DNA of 39,683 nt from Lobulomyces angularis (GCA_027604685.1 JADHYX010000199.1:1-39683), one strand, 5' to 3'; positions 1 through 11,203 are shown, numbered from the stretch's first letter. A program made the numbers and translations. Notes: generated from the sequence alone by a model not told the origin.

Positions 1-86
1 TTTGTACTATTTGTGTTTTTTTTTTTTTATTTTAATTCTCCAGTTTTAATTTTTTCTTAATTTTTTTTTTCTAAATATTTTGTTTT

Positions 87-404
87 TCAATTTACAGGTA
101 TAACAGAAAGATTGTTAGAAGGTCTTCTCTGCAAGGAAGAATTTAAGGATTGCGATGACAAGGTTTTGGAGCGGTAAAGCGGTGGCTGATCATACACCGA
201 TAAGTGTTCATTGTTTGAATGGAATCTGTTGTTGAAGTTGTTAATATAAACCTGCTGCCTCAAAATTGAAATCAGCATTTCCTCTTCTTCCTGTCTCTTT
301 CTTCTTTGCATCTTAAGTTTCTTTTTTTTTTCTCTTTTCTTGATGTACTTTATCGACACTGCCGTTCCAATCGCCAATATAATCATTGTCTCCACTAATG
401 GCAT
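87..404 (-). CDS. Small single-pass membrane protein with PPxY motif
   Basis: A 105-codon ORF with ATG at 404 and TGA at 87-89. I do not recognise the family. Residues about 5-22 are a hydrophobic segment (core ETMIILAIGTAVSIKYI), followed at once by a strongly basic stretch (KKREKKKKLK, then QRRKRQ). This suggests one membrane span with the basic tail in the cytosol. The tail contains DQPPLYRS at about residues 72-79, a PPxY motif of the kind bound by WW domains of Nedd4/Rsp5 ubiquitin ligases, and ends in a Ser/Asn-rich stretch. In fungi, small membrane proteins with PPxY motifs can act as Rsp5 adaptors; that role is inference here. Composition is clearly more complex than the surrounding poly-T DNA, which supports real coding. 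A further exon toward the window edge cannot be excluded. Confidence 0.5.
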   Translation of the reverse strand: MPLVETMIILAIGTAVSIKYIKKREKKKKLKMQRRKRQEEEEMLISILRQQVYINNFNNRFHSNNEHLSVYDQPPLYRSKTLSSQSLNSSLQRRPSNNLSVIPVN

Positions 405-1041
405 TTTTATTTGAATTTTTTAATACTATTTTTTTTATTTTTTTTTTTTATTTTTTTTGCATTTATGTAATAATGTACATAATTTTTGATACAAACTTTT
501 TTTTTTTTTTTTTTTTGGGAAAAAAAAAATAATAATAATAATATTACTTTATATTAATTAACCTCAAATGTAAATAAAAATTATAACTTTAAAAAAACAT
601 TTTATTAACATTCTATTTTACAAAAAAAATTTTTTATTATCTTATTTTCATTAAAGAAAAAAAAGAAAAAAAACAGAAGTAGCATTTTATTTATTATTAT
701 TAAAATTCTTTGGGTTTTAAAGAAAATATATAGAAAACAATAAAAAGAAACTATATTTTTCTAAGAAAGGAAAGTATTTTTTTTTCTTTTTTTTAACCAA
801 TCAACAGAAAAAATAAAAAAAAAAAAAAAAAAATTGAATTAAAAATATATTTTTGAAATATAAAAATAACAAACAATAAAACATAATTAAAAAAAAAGTA
901 ATACATTATCATAATATTTGTAAAATATTAAAAAAAAAAAAAAAAAAATCTTCAATAGTTTTTTTAATTATTTTTTTTTTTTTTTTCCATTTTCTCGTTT
1001 TCTTTCTAATTTTCTCTTGTTTTTTTTATTTTTAAAGAACA
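405..1041. other. Gene-free AT-rich intergenic stretch
   Basis: Shared upstream region between the divergent small membrane protein gene (-) and the first G-alpha gene (+). It is made of long A and T homopolymers (for example near 498-517, 817-834, 930-948 and 968-986) and short AAT runs. I see no coding signal, RNA gene or recognisable regulatory site. Confidence 0.7.
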
Positions 1042-2542
1042 ATGTATTTGGAGGATATTAATGTGAATGAAACTGATTTAATTGATGGTAATGGAATAAA
1101 CTTGACAGTGGAGTTGGAGTCCTCACCAAAGTATGTTAAAAAAAGTATATCAAAATAAATAAAAAATGCATTGAAAAAAAAAAAAAGATTACTCAAAAAA
1201 ATTTACTGAATCATATTTATTTTCAGAAAAGCTAGAGAACGAAACAGCACCATCGAAAGACAGCTAAGAAAAGAAAAGAGGGAGGCAGAAATGAAAGATA
1301 TAAAGAAAGTGTTGATATTGGGAGCGGGAGATTCAGGAAAATCAACGTTGGTACGTCAGATTCGCTTAACGAATGCAGTGCCATTTACTGGTGAAGAAAA
1401 GAATTTTTTTAAAAAAGTCATTTGGGGAAATATTCTTTTGTCGATGAAAAATTTGGTTATTGGGTCTGAATTTTTAGGAATCAATATCAACTCGTGGGAT
1501 TTTTTGGTTAAACAAAAAAAATTAAAATTAAAATAAAAAATTGTACAATCTTTAAAGGATTTTTTTTTTTATTCCTGCAGAACGACGCTATATTGATCAA
1601 AGAATATGTATATGACAAAAAGTTAATGAAAATAGAAGATGAGGTTTGCAACGCTTTAAGACGATTGTGGGATGATCCTAACATCAAAGTTTGTTTTGAG
1701 CGAAGAAATGAGATCAAGAATTTACATATTCAAGATACTTCAGTTAATTATTTTAATGACCTCAACAGAATTTTGGATTGCAACTATGAGCCAACTGATC
1801 AAGGTAAATACTTAGAAGTTGTTCATACACTAATATTTGGAAAAAAAAAAATATTGTGGAAAAATTAGATATAGTGTTGTCAAGGAGAGCTACCCTCAAT
1901 ATTACTGAAACTTCAGTCAGCATTAAACTTGGCAACTTTAAGTTTTTTGATGTAGGTGGTCAAAAGCATCTCCGTAACTTCTGGGCGCCATACTTTGATG
2001 AAGTGAATGCAATTATCTTTGTTGCTGCACTCTCAAGTTTTAATGAAGTAATGGAGGAAGATGATTCTACCAACAGAATGGTCGACTGTATATCCCTTTT
2101 TAAAGCCATTGTCAACAATCCCCTGTTGACTAAAGCACCCATAATATTATTTTTTAACAAAAACGATCTCTTTAAAGAAAAATTAAAAACCTATAAACTT
2201 GTGAATTATTTTAGCGATTATAAAGGTATTTTTAATTTATTTTTAATTTATTTTTTTTTTTTTACACAATTTTTTTATCATAGAACAGCAAACTGAAAAG
2301 TCAGCCGTTTCTTTTTTTACAAACAAATTTAAAGAAACTACGAATAGAAACTTATCTCATATCCACCTTACCACTGGTACTGACAATAAATTAATGAAGA
2401 AAATTATTGGTTCTGTATTGTATGTCATAAATAAAAATATATACTTTTTTAATTTTTATTTTATTTTTATTTTTTATTTTTTTTGTTTCCTATTATTTTT
2501 AGGGAAATAATTATGCGAGGAAGGATAGAAGCAGTTTTGTGA
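1042..2542 (+). CDS. G-protein alpha subunit, paralog 1
   Basis: Six exons: 1042-1130, 1227-1506, 1581-1803, 1869-2225, 2284-2419, 2503-2542; 374 aa. GTP-binding transducer of receptor signals, normally at the inner plasma membrane. Visible: P-loop GAGDSGKST (62-70), switch I arginine in LSRRAT (R203, T206), switch II DVGGQ (225-229, catalytic Gln kept), NKND (294-297) and a G5 box TTGTD (346-350). The helical-domain part lies between the P-loop and switch I. Oddities: the protein starts MYLEDINVN, with no Gly2 for myristoylation, so about 30 residues precede the usual alpha-N helix. Switch II reads QKHLRNFW instead of the usual QRSERKKW. P-loop Glu is Asp. The C-terminal tail (GRIEAVL) differs from both paralogs. 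Exon phases all close correctly. The family call is firm; receptor and Gbeta-gamma coupling are unknown. Confidence 0.93.
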
Positions 2543-2674
2543 AAAAAAATTAAATATTAAATTAGAAAAAAAAAAAATTTTTTTTAAAGATATACCAAAA
2601 AAAAATAGTTAGAAAAGTTTAAATTCCTTCTATAGTGTTCAAGTTAATATATTTTCCTTTTTTCTGTATTGAGA

Positions 2675-2722
<48 letters not shown>

Positions 2723-3200
2723 CTTCTAAATCTGTTTTATGTGAGAAAATTATTTTGCAATTTTTTAATGTAACTGATATGTGTAAAATTTTAGATGTGT
2801 TTATTTTTTAAACCTTTCTATTGTATGAATTTTTTATAAATGAATTACTTTATTTTTTGATGAGGTAACGTTTCAAAAATATATAATTGTGTATAAAGAA
2901 ATTTTTTTTGAAAATAAATGCCTGACGGCTGTTGAAAAAAGTGTAATCTAAATAATCTAGGTTAGACATTTATCAAAAAAAAAAGTAGCCAAGAGAATTA
3001 TATTTTCTTTTTAATTAAAAAAAAAAAAAAAAAAAAACTTGCAATTGATCCATAAAATCAAAAAAAATTCAGTATATATATATATAAATTTACAATAAAA
3101 ACTATTGTAAATTTAAATTTAAATCTTTCTTTTTTTTTTCTCTTTTTATTATAAATTTGAATTAAAAAAATTCACATTAGATTCTTTTTTTTTCCTTTCT
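2543..3200. other. Intergenic region between convergent G-alpha genes
   Basis: Holds the 3' ends of paralogs 1 and 2. It is A/T homopolymer-rich, with a trinucleotide microsatellite (2675-2722), a short TA run near 3074-3086 and poly-A near 3018-3037. No gene seen. Confidence 0.7.
2675..2722. repeat. (AAT)n microsatellite, about 16 units
   Basis: Uninterrupted AAT/TAA trinucleotide repeat just downstream of the first G-alpha stop codon, in the convergent intergenic region. Probably neutral and length-variable. Confidence 0.95.
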
Positions 3201-4835
3201 TTAAGAAGAAAGTCCTGAATGTTCCAAATACGCTCTGGTTAAAATATCGCTATTAAAATAGACAGTTAGATAATAAATAATACAATTTGATAAATAACTT
3301 TTAGGTTTTTTGTTGAAAAAAAAAATAACTTACAAAACATTTCTATTTATCTTTGCCATTAACTTAGAATCTGTTCCAGTAGTGTAGTGAATATAATTTA
3401 ATTCTCTTGGTGTGCTATCCTTGAACTTTTTAGTAAAAAAGTTGACGACTGCCTTTTCACTTTGTGGGTCTTATGAAACGATTTTAGAAAATAGAAAGAT
3501 AAATATTTTTAGTAAAAATTGATACCTTTAAATTCAGGAAAGAAATCTTGAACTTTGACAATTTTAATTTTTTCCAAGAGTAAATCAATTTTATTTAAAA
3601 ATAATATTATAGGGCATTTAACTAGCAATGTGTTATTGGATATCGACTTAAACAGCTCCAAACTGTCAACCATTCTGTTCAAGCTGTCTTCTTCTTGCAT
3701 AACTTGATTGAAACTTGACAGTGCTGCTACAAACAATATAGCGTGCGAATCTTCAAAATATGGTACCTGGTTTTACAAAAAAAAAAAAAAAAAAAAATAT
3801 ATATGTAAGTTTTTTTTTGATTAAATCACAAATTTTTAAAAAGTTTTTCTACCCAAAAAGATCTTAAATGTTTTTGCCCTCCAACATCATAAAATTTTAA
3901 GAGTCCACTAGTTGAGCTGATTGTTGTCTCAGTAATGTTGAAAGTTGCCTTTCTACAAAGAATGATATCTAGAAAGAATAATAGTATTAATAAAAATCTA
4001 CTCCTCAATCTTTTTTTGTTTATTTGTTCCGTTTTTTTTTTTTAGAAAAATCAAAACCTTGATCTGTTGGTGCATATTTCTTGTCAAAAATTCTTTCCAA
4101 ATCGTTAAAAAAATGAATGGAAGTATCTTGGATCAATGCTTCAGGTATCTCAATTCTTCTTCGATAGCATTCTTTTAAGCTTTCATCTTTCCAGAGCCTC
4201 TTTATTGCAGTGCAAATTTCTTCTTCTACAAGGTCTTTTTTTTTTTCGAACTGATATTCTTTTATCAAGATGGCATCATTCTACCAATATAATTTTCGTA
4301 AGTCAAATTTTTTTTATTTTGTTGTTAAACTTTTACCAAAAAGTCCCAAGATTTTATACCAATGCCAAGTTTCTCAGCACCAATAACTAAAGCTTTAGTA
4401 GAACAACATATATTTTCCCAAATTATCTTTTTAAAAAAATCTTTTTCCTCTCCAGTGAAAGCAGCAGAATTGCTCAACCGAATTTGTCTAATGATTGTTG
4501 ATTTGCCTGAATCGGCTGATCCTAGTATTAATATCTTCCTAATTTCTTTTCCATAAAGCTCTTTTTTGTCTAATTTTAATTGCTTATTTATTGAAGTACT
4601 TCTTTGCTTTGCTTTTCTATAAAAAAATAAAAAAAAATTAAAAATATATTTAGTTTTTTTAACTTCAATTTTTAAATTAAATATATTATGAAAAAGTAAA
4701 TGTAACTTTTAAAATTATATTTTTTGATTAATTCTGCGCCATATACCTTGGCGTAAGAGGTAATGTTTGTGTCAACACAATGCCATCGGTATCTTCTAAA
4801 GTTGTTGCATTAACATCTATATCATCCATGTACAT
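3201..4835 (-). CDS. G-protein alpha subunit, paralog 2
   Basis: Seven exons on the complement: 4747-4835, 4337-4616, 4058-4280, 3853-3968, 3526-3766, 3334-3469, 3201-3249; 377 aa. Same family and role as paralog 1. Start MYMDDIDVN again lacks Gly2. P-loop is GSADSGKST, where the usual third-position Gly is Ala; GKST is intact. Switch I LCRKAT, switch II DVGGQKHLRSFW, NKID and TTGTD are all present. The C-terminus ends in LEHSGLSS, closest to the usual GL ending but with extra residues. Exons of 89, 280, 223 and 136 nt match paralog 1 exactly. An additional intron (3767-3852) splits switch II from the following strand, between FW and VPYF; paralogs 1 and 3 lack it. The exon 3 donor (GTTTTG) is weak but phase-consistent. 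Confidence 0.92.
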
Positions 4836-5260
4836 CTTCCTATTTGCAAAGGTTTATTACAGTTCTACTTATTACACTCCTAAAAGATAAAAAATATTTT
4901 ATTTTTTTTTTTTTTTTTTAATAATTTGTGATTGGATAAAAAAATAGTTTGGAAATATTTTTATTGACCAAAAACATGTTTCTCTAATACACTCAACTTA
5001 GTCAAATATCCGGAGCGAAAAAAAAATACAAAAAATTTGGTGAATTTTCGTATCAAAATGATATTTTTAAAAACAATATTTTTGTTAAAGTTAGGAACAA
5101 GGAGAGGAATCCAAAAAAAAAAAATAAAAAAAAATAATAATAAAAAAATTAATTATAGTTTAACAATACAGCTAATTGCTCATTTCTAAAATAAGTTAGT
5201 AGTAATACAACTCCTACATACGTTAAGAAAAATTTTTTTTTTATTAAAAAAAAATTGTGT
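4836..5260. other. Intergenic region between G-alpha paralogs 2 and 3
   Basis: Upstream of paralog 2 and downstream of paralog 3, which lie in tandem on the minus strand. AT-rich with poly-T and poly-A runs; no gene or clear element seen. Confidence 0.65.
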
Positions 5261-6701
5261 TTATATAGAATCTTCCACTAATCCACTAGCCTTCAGACTT
5301 AACTTTGTAATTATTGTTCTAAACAAAAAACACAAAAAAGATTTTTTTTTTATTAATTTACTAAAAAATAACTTACAAAACGGTGCCAATTATTTTTTTC
5401 ATTAATTTTGAGTCAGTACCTGTTGTCAAATGAATATACTTCAGTTGGCGAGTTGTGGTTCCTTTAAATTTTTCTATAAAAAAATTTGCAGCACTTTTTT
5501 CACTTTGAGGTGCTAAATAGAAAAATAGTAAAAATTTTTTTTAATAAAAAATAAAAAAAAAAACCTTTGAAATCTTCAAAATAATCTGATACGTTAGTTA
5601 ATTTTAATTTCTCCTTAAACAGATCAACTTTATTTAGAAATAGGACTATAGTGATATTTTGCAATGAAGGGTTATTCACAATAATATTAAAAAGAGAAAT
5701 GCAGTCAACCATTCTATTTGTGCCTTCCTCTTCCGCCATATTTTGATCAAAACAAGATAAAGCGGCTATGAATAGTATTGCATGAGAATCTTCAAAATAC
5801 GGGACCCAGAAGTTTCTTAAATGTTTTTGCCCTCCAACATCATAAAATTTAATAGTTCCTAATTTTGGAACTGCCAAAACAGTTTCCGTTATATTACAAG
5901 TTTGTCTTCGACATAAAACAATATCTTCAATTCAAATTAAGTGTTCAAATTAGTTGAATTTATTTTTTTAATTGCGTCGTATACCTTGATCGGTTGGTAT
6001 ATAATTAACATCGAGAATTCTGTCTAACTCATTAAAAAAGTTAATGGCAGTATCTTGTATATGCATATTTTTTAATTCGCTTTTTCTCTTAAATGTTTCT
6101 TTTATATCATGATCCTCCCACAGACTAGTCATGACACGAACAACGTTTGGATCGAAACTCTTCTTTTTTTTGTCAAAGATAAAAGTTTTCATGAATAAAG
6201 CATTTTCCTCATAAAAAGAAAAAAAAAAAAAATTTAATTGGGTAAAATATAATTAGCTAATAAACTATACTTGGTATTCCTGAGATTTTTCAGTAAATCC
6301 TAACATTTCAGCGCACCGTAACAAATCCTTTAATGACACATAAACGTTTTCCCAGATTATTTTCTTAAAGTATTCCTTTTCCTCACCAGTAAATAACACA
6401 GAATTGCAAAGCCTAATTTGCCGAACTACAGTGCTTTTTCCGGAATCGCCTGTTCCCAAAATTAAAACTTTACATGCGTTATTCAATGACATTAATTTTT
6501 TTTCTTTTTTTAATTGCTTTTCAATCTCTTTTGTTCTCTTTTTAGCTTTTCTATTTATTTTAAGATTAGATTGTGTGGATCTCGTTAATTTTTTTTTTTT
6601 TTTTTTTTTTACTTGGGATATTGAGGTAATTCTACTTGTAGATTTATACCATTGTCATCCTCCAAGTTTGTCACATTCACTTCAATTTCCTCCATATACA
6701 T
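5261..6701 (-). CDS. G-protein alpha subunit, paralog 3
   Basis: Six exons on the complement: 6613-6701, 6271-6550, 5985-6207, 5565-5924, 5377-5512, 5261-5318; 381 aa. Start MYMEEIEVN, no Gly2. P-loop GTGDSGKST, switch I LCRRQT, DVGGQKHLRNFW, NKVD and TTGTD are visible, so GTP binding and the catalytic Arg and Gln look intact. Exon lengths 89, 280, 223 and 136 nt equal those of the other two copies. The central exon is 360 nt, one codon longer than in paralog 1. It keeps FW-VPYF uninterrupted where paralog 2 has an intron. The C-terminus extends past the usual Gly-Leu (GLVEDSI). It sits in tandem with paralog 2, consistent with local duplication. Receptor or effector partners cannot be inferred. 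Confidence 0.93.
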
Positions 6702-7958
6702 CTTAAAATAATCACAATTTTTTAACTTTTTCTAGTAAAATAAATACTGTTGTTTTTTCTTCAAGAAAAATTTTGCATGATTGGTTAATTTGAAAAAAGA
6801 TTAAATGTTTTTTGTTTTAATATGGAATTTGGATTTATTTCAAAACTAGAAATATGTGGATTAATATGTCATATTGACAATAGAAGTATTTGGCGTTTTT
6901 GCATTAACTTTTTCATCTAGTTATTTTAACAACTACATGCTATGGTGTATGAGAGAGAATTTTTCCAAACTAGAATTTTTAACGGAGACCACTGTTCAAT
7001 TAATTTTTGTTTTCCAGACAGCGATGAAATAAGTGCTCAGAAATGATGACTTAGATTGTAAACAAACCAAGTTGGAAAATAATTTCAAAAAGTTAACTAA
7101 AAACAAAGGAAATGACAAGGAGCCAAAACTATTAGAAACAATTTTACTATTAATCTTCTTTTATACATTGCTTTTTTTTTAATTCAAGTTATGTTAATGT
7201 ATTTAATTAAGTTATAGTTGGTAACAGGTTGTAACTTGCCCACGAGAAGAATATCTGCTTGAGTATCAATCCCCAATGATAACTGTTGAACTGTTTCAGT
7301 TCTTTGACACCTATTGAAAACTTTTTCTTACTATTTTCTTGATAAATAGCTGTTGAGATAATTGTAAACTGTCAAAGATATTATCCCAAATATGTGATAT
7401 GTATCGCAAGTTTCTAAAAACTCTTTCAGCATAAAAATCCCTTCTCCCATATATCTGGTTAAAGGTTTTTCACAAGTCACCTTTCTTTTATTGCAAAAAT
7501 ATTTTCTGAAGAGAAAAAATATAGTGGATGTAAAAAAAAAGTGTCCAAATCACCAAAGGTTCGTCCTCACTTCCTCCTTACCTGCAAAGAAGGCAGCTTA
7601 ATACTTTTAAGTCACAGATCAGTTCACACATTATCCCATGATGCAGCAGAGCAAGAGCTTTTGCATTCACAATTTCAAAAAAGATTCAGTCTTTAAATTT
7701 TTCAGTGGAAGGAAAGTGAAGATTTAGATTTGGGAGTGTATAAAAAAAGCGTCCATAAGATATCTGCAATAAATACTGAAAATTTTTCTTCAAGTTTAAA
7801 AAATTAAAAAATTTATATCCTTTTAATTGATCTTAACTTTGGATTAATTAAACAGTAAGTTTTTAATTTCTAAAAAATTTTACTGTTGTCCTTTGTTTAA
7901 GTTAATTTTAAAACAAAAAAGAAACTATTTACAAAATTTAAACACTGTAACATAAGAA
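6702..7958. other. 1.26-kb gene-free region
   Basis: Divergent upstream region of G-alpha paralog 3 (-) and the trehalose gene (+). The part from about 7000 to 7760 is less A/T-homopolymeric than other spacers and has short open stretches in several frames, but no stretch I can splice into a protein or assign to a family. It may hold decayed coding or transposon sequence; I see no terminal repeats. Confidence 0.5.
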
Positions 7959-10900
7959 ATGAGATTATTTATTGTATCAAACAGACTACCAATTACCATC
8001 ACTAAAACAGATAGTGGTTACAACTACAAAATGAGTTCTGGTGGTTTAATTACTGCCTTAGAAGGCTTAAAGAAAGAAATGAGGTTTTTTATTTCTCTTT
8101 TTGTATCTTATTAGTTTTCTATATAATTAATAATTTTGACTTTTTTGATCTGATTTTAACGTTTTTCTTTTAGCTTCATCTGGATTGGTTGGGTTGGTTT
8201 GGAAATTCCAGAGGATCAGCAACAGAAGGTTAAAAATGGTAACTTCAAAAATACAAAAATTTTTTTTTCTTAATTTTTTTTTCTTTCTAAGAACTCTGGG
8301 AACAACACAGTTGCATTCCTGTTTTTATATCAGATAAGATCGCAGATGCCCATTATAACGGATTCTCTAACTCGTAGCTATAACAAATCTGAAGTGAATC
8401 ATATAATTTTTTTTTTAAAAATAGAATACTTTGGCCACTATTTCACTATCATCCTGGTGAAATTGATTTTAATGCAACTTATTGGGATGCCTATCAAATT
8501 GCAAATCAAGCTTTTGCTGATTCTATTATAGACCAAGTTGAAGAAGGAGGTACTTGATCATTTTATTTTTTATTATTTATGTTTATAATTTTAGATTTGG
8601 TTTGGGCTCAAGATTATCACTTGTTTTTGTTGCCAAAAATGTTAAGAGAGCAGCTCGATGTTAAGAGAGTAAATGTGAAAATTGGATTTTTCCTTCATAC
8701 ACCATTTCCTAGTTCTGAAATCTACAGAATTCTTCCAGTTAGAAGAGAAATATTACTGGGTGTTTTGCATTGTAATCTGATTGGATTTCAGTAAGATAAA
8801 AAAGTACATATTTTTAATATCTGTTATAGTACATATGATTACTGCAGACATTTTTTGAGTAGTTGTACAAGAATATTAGGAGTTAGGGTAAGTAAATATG
8901 GAAATTGAAATTAATATTTAATATTAAAACTTAGACAATGCCAAATGGGGTAGAATTTGAAGGAAATAAGGTTCACGTTGGTACTTTCCCCATCGGAATC
9001 GATCCTGTAAAATTTTCAGAGGTACTTTTTTAAATATACTTTGTTAAACTGTTTTCGAAACATTTTAGAGCTTAAAAAATTCCAAAGTTCAAGAAAGAAT
9101 AGCTAGTTTACAAGAAAAATTTAAAGGAAAAAAGTTAATAGTTGGTGTTGACAGATTAGATTATATTAAGGGAGTCCCTCAAAAGTTACAGGCATTAGAA
9201 AATTTTCTGACAAATTATCCTGAATGGCAAGGCAAAGTAGTTTTAGTCCAAGTTGCAGTACCATCTAGAGAAGGAGTTGCAGATTATCAGCATCTTGATA
9301 CTGTGGTAAATGAATTAGTTGGAAAAATCAATGGCAGATTTGGTAAGATGTTTCTGAAGTATAGCGCTTTAATACTGTTTTAGGAACTGTTGAATATATG
9401 CCGATACACTATATCCACAATTCTGTAAATTTTGAGGAGCTTGTTTCCTTGTATTCAGCTGCAGATGCCTGTATAATTACTTCAACTAGAGACGGTATGA
9501 ATTTGGTCTCGTATGAATATATATGTTGCCAAAGAGAAAAGCATGGTGTTTTAATTTTAAGTGAATTTACAGGTAATGTTCAATGTTCTAAATTAAAACT
9601 GAGAATGTCTTTTAGGTGCTGCTCAGTCCTTAAATGGGTCGATTATTGTTAATCCTTGGAATACAGAGGAACTTACTAGTTCTATTTATGAAGCTGTAAT
9701 TAAAAAAATAAATCGTGATTATTTAATTTTTATTTTTAGGTTACAATGCCCGAGCAACAAAAGGCGTTAAATCATGATAAATTGTACAACATAGTGACAA
9801 AGTACACTGCCGCTTATTGGGGTGGAAATTTTGTTAGAGAACTGCAAAGAGTTTGTGAAGAATTCGACCCTAAGAAGTTATTAAGACTGAAAAATGATAC
9901 CTTGGTTGATAAATTTAGAAGTTCAATTAGCAGAAAGGTTTGTTAAAAAAATTTAAACATTGTTTGCTAAATTTCTGTTAGATTATCTTTTTGGATTATG
10001 ATGGTACCTTAAATGCTAACCATAAGTTACCCGAATTTAGCAGACCAACCGCTGCTGTTCTTTCTATGTTGACTGCTTTAAATTCAAGGCCAGACGTGTA
10101 CGTATACATTTTGTCAGGTAAAATTTTTGATAGATTTGATATTTTTACTCATCTAACTTTTTCAAAATAGGCCGTTCAAGATATTATTTGGATAAATGGT
10201 TTGCTGAAACTGGAGTAGGTTTATCTGCAGAGGTATTCCATTTTACTATAACTTCATAAATTAAATATTATGTAAAGCATGGCTGCTTTTATAAACACCC
10301 CAATAAATTGGGCCCAAAGTTTGGAATGGGAGAACTGGAAAGAAGGGTATCAGCAGTAGACCTTAATGATAGTGAGGTACCTGTCCCACCAAGGTACATT
10401 ATTGAAGTTATTTGTGGTTTAACAAAATTTTTGTTTAGATTATCAATGACAGGTTCTGTTTCTAGCGATACTAGCGATGACTCCAGCATTGACTACAAAA
10501 AAAAAATTAGCTCATCTGGCTGGATTGCTTTGGTTGATGAAGTTGACTTAAGTTATAGAGATACTATTAGACCTTTATTACAACATTATACTGATAGAAC
10601 TCCTGGAAGTTTTATAGAAGAAAAAGAAATTAACTTAACTTGGCATTACGGAAACGCTGACCCAGAATTTGGTAGCTGGCAAGCCGCTGATTTGCAGGTC
10701 AATCTAGAAAAAATTTTAAGTCACATGGCAGTTTCTGTAATTTATACATTCAAAATATTTTTAATTATTATTTGAATAGGTTATACTTGGAAACAAAACT
10801 TTGGAACTTAGACCTAGTTCTATTGACAAAGGCGCTGCGGCGAAAACCATCTTAAAAGATTTTGGGTTACATTTGCTGAAACATAACAATCACCATCAAC

Positions 10901-11203
10901 TACAACACAAATCACCACTGTCACCTCCCTTATCGCCTAATTCACATAGTCATGCCCAAAAACAAGAATTAGACTTTTTGCTGTGTATTGGTGACGGAAA
11001 AACTGATGAAGCAGTTTTTCAAGTATTGACAGATAGCTTAGAGGAATCTATTGTTAATACCTGTACAGTGGGTAAAAAACAAACATTGGCCAAATACTAT
11101 GTGGAGAGGTATACTTTTCATTTGTTCTTCCTTTTAATTAAATTTTTTCATTAGTGTGAAGGATGTTTTAGGTGTATTAGGAGGATTATGTGAAACCAAG
11201 TAA
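7959..11203 (+). CDS. TPS1: Trehalose-6-phosphate synthase with fused phosphatase-type domain
   Basis: Seventeen exons (7959-8083, 8174-8238, 8292-8373, 8425-8549, 8595-8790, 8830-8887, 8935-9021, 9069-9342, 9384-9572, 9616-9695, 9740-9937, 9982-10117, 10171-10232, 10278-10393, 10439-10697, 10780-11108, 11155-11203); 809 aa. Residues 1-490 are a glycosyltransferase family 20 domain that makes trehalose-6-phosphate from UDP-glucose and glucose-6-phosphate. VSNRLP, SSGGL, WAQDYH (D139), VDRLDYIKG (R275, K280) and STRDGMNLVSYEY (D374, E382) are all intact. From about 494 a HAD-type TPP domain follows, with DYDGTL (498-503), an SGR motif and GDGKTDE near the end; the second Asp of the usual GDD is Gly. 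A Pro/Ser/His-rich insert precedes that last motif. Yeast keeps synthase (Tps1) and phosphatase (Tps2) on separate proteins. Both activities look possible; phosphatase activity is inference. Confidence 0.93.

Noticed and set aside
7000..7760. Possible remnant of a Tc1/mariner transposase
   Set aside because: A stretch near 7690-7760 faintly recalls a transposase catalytic block in one frame, but frames shift every few codons, and there are no terminal repeats or TA duplications.
10289..10489. Minus-strand ORF opposite the trehalose gene
   Set aside because: It is the antisense shadow of exons 14-15 of a gene with clear family motifs; no independent coding evidence.
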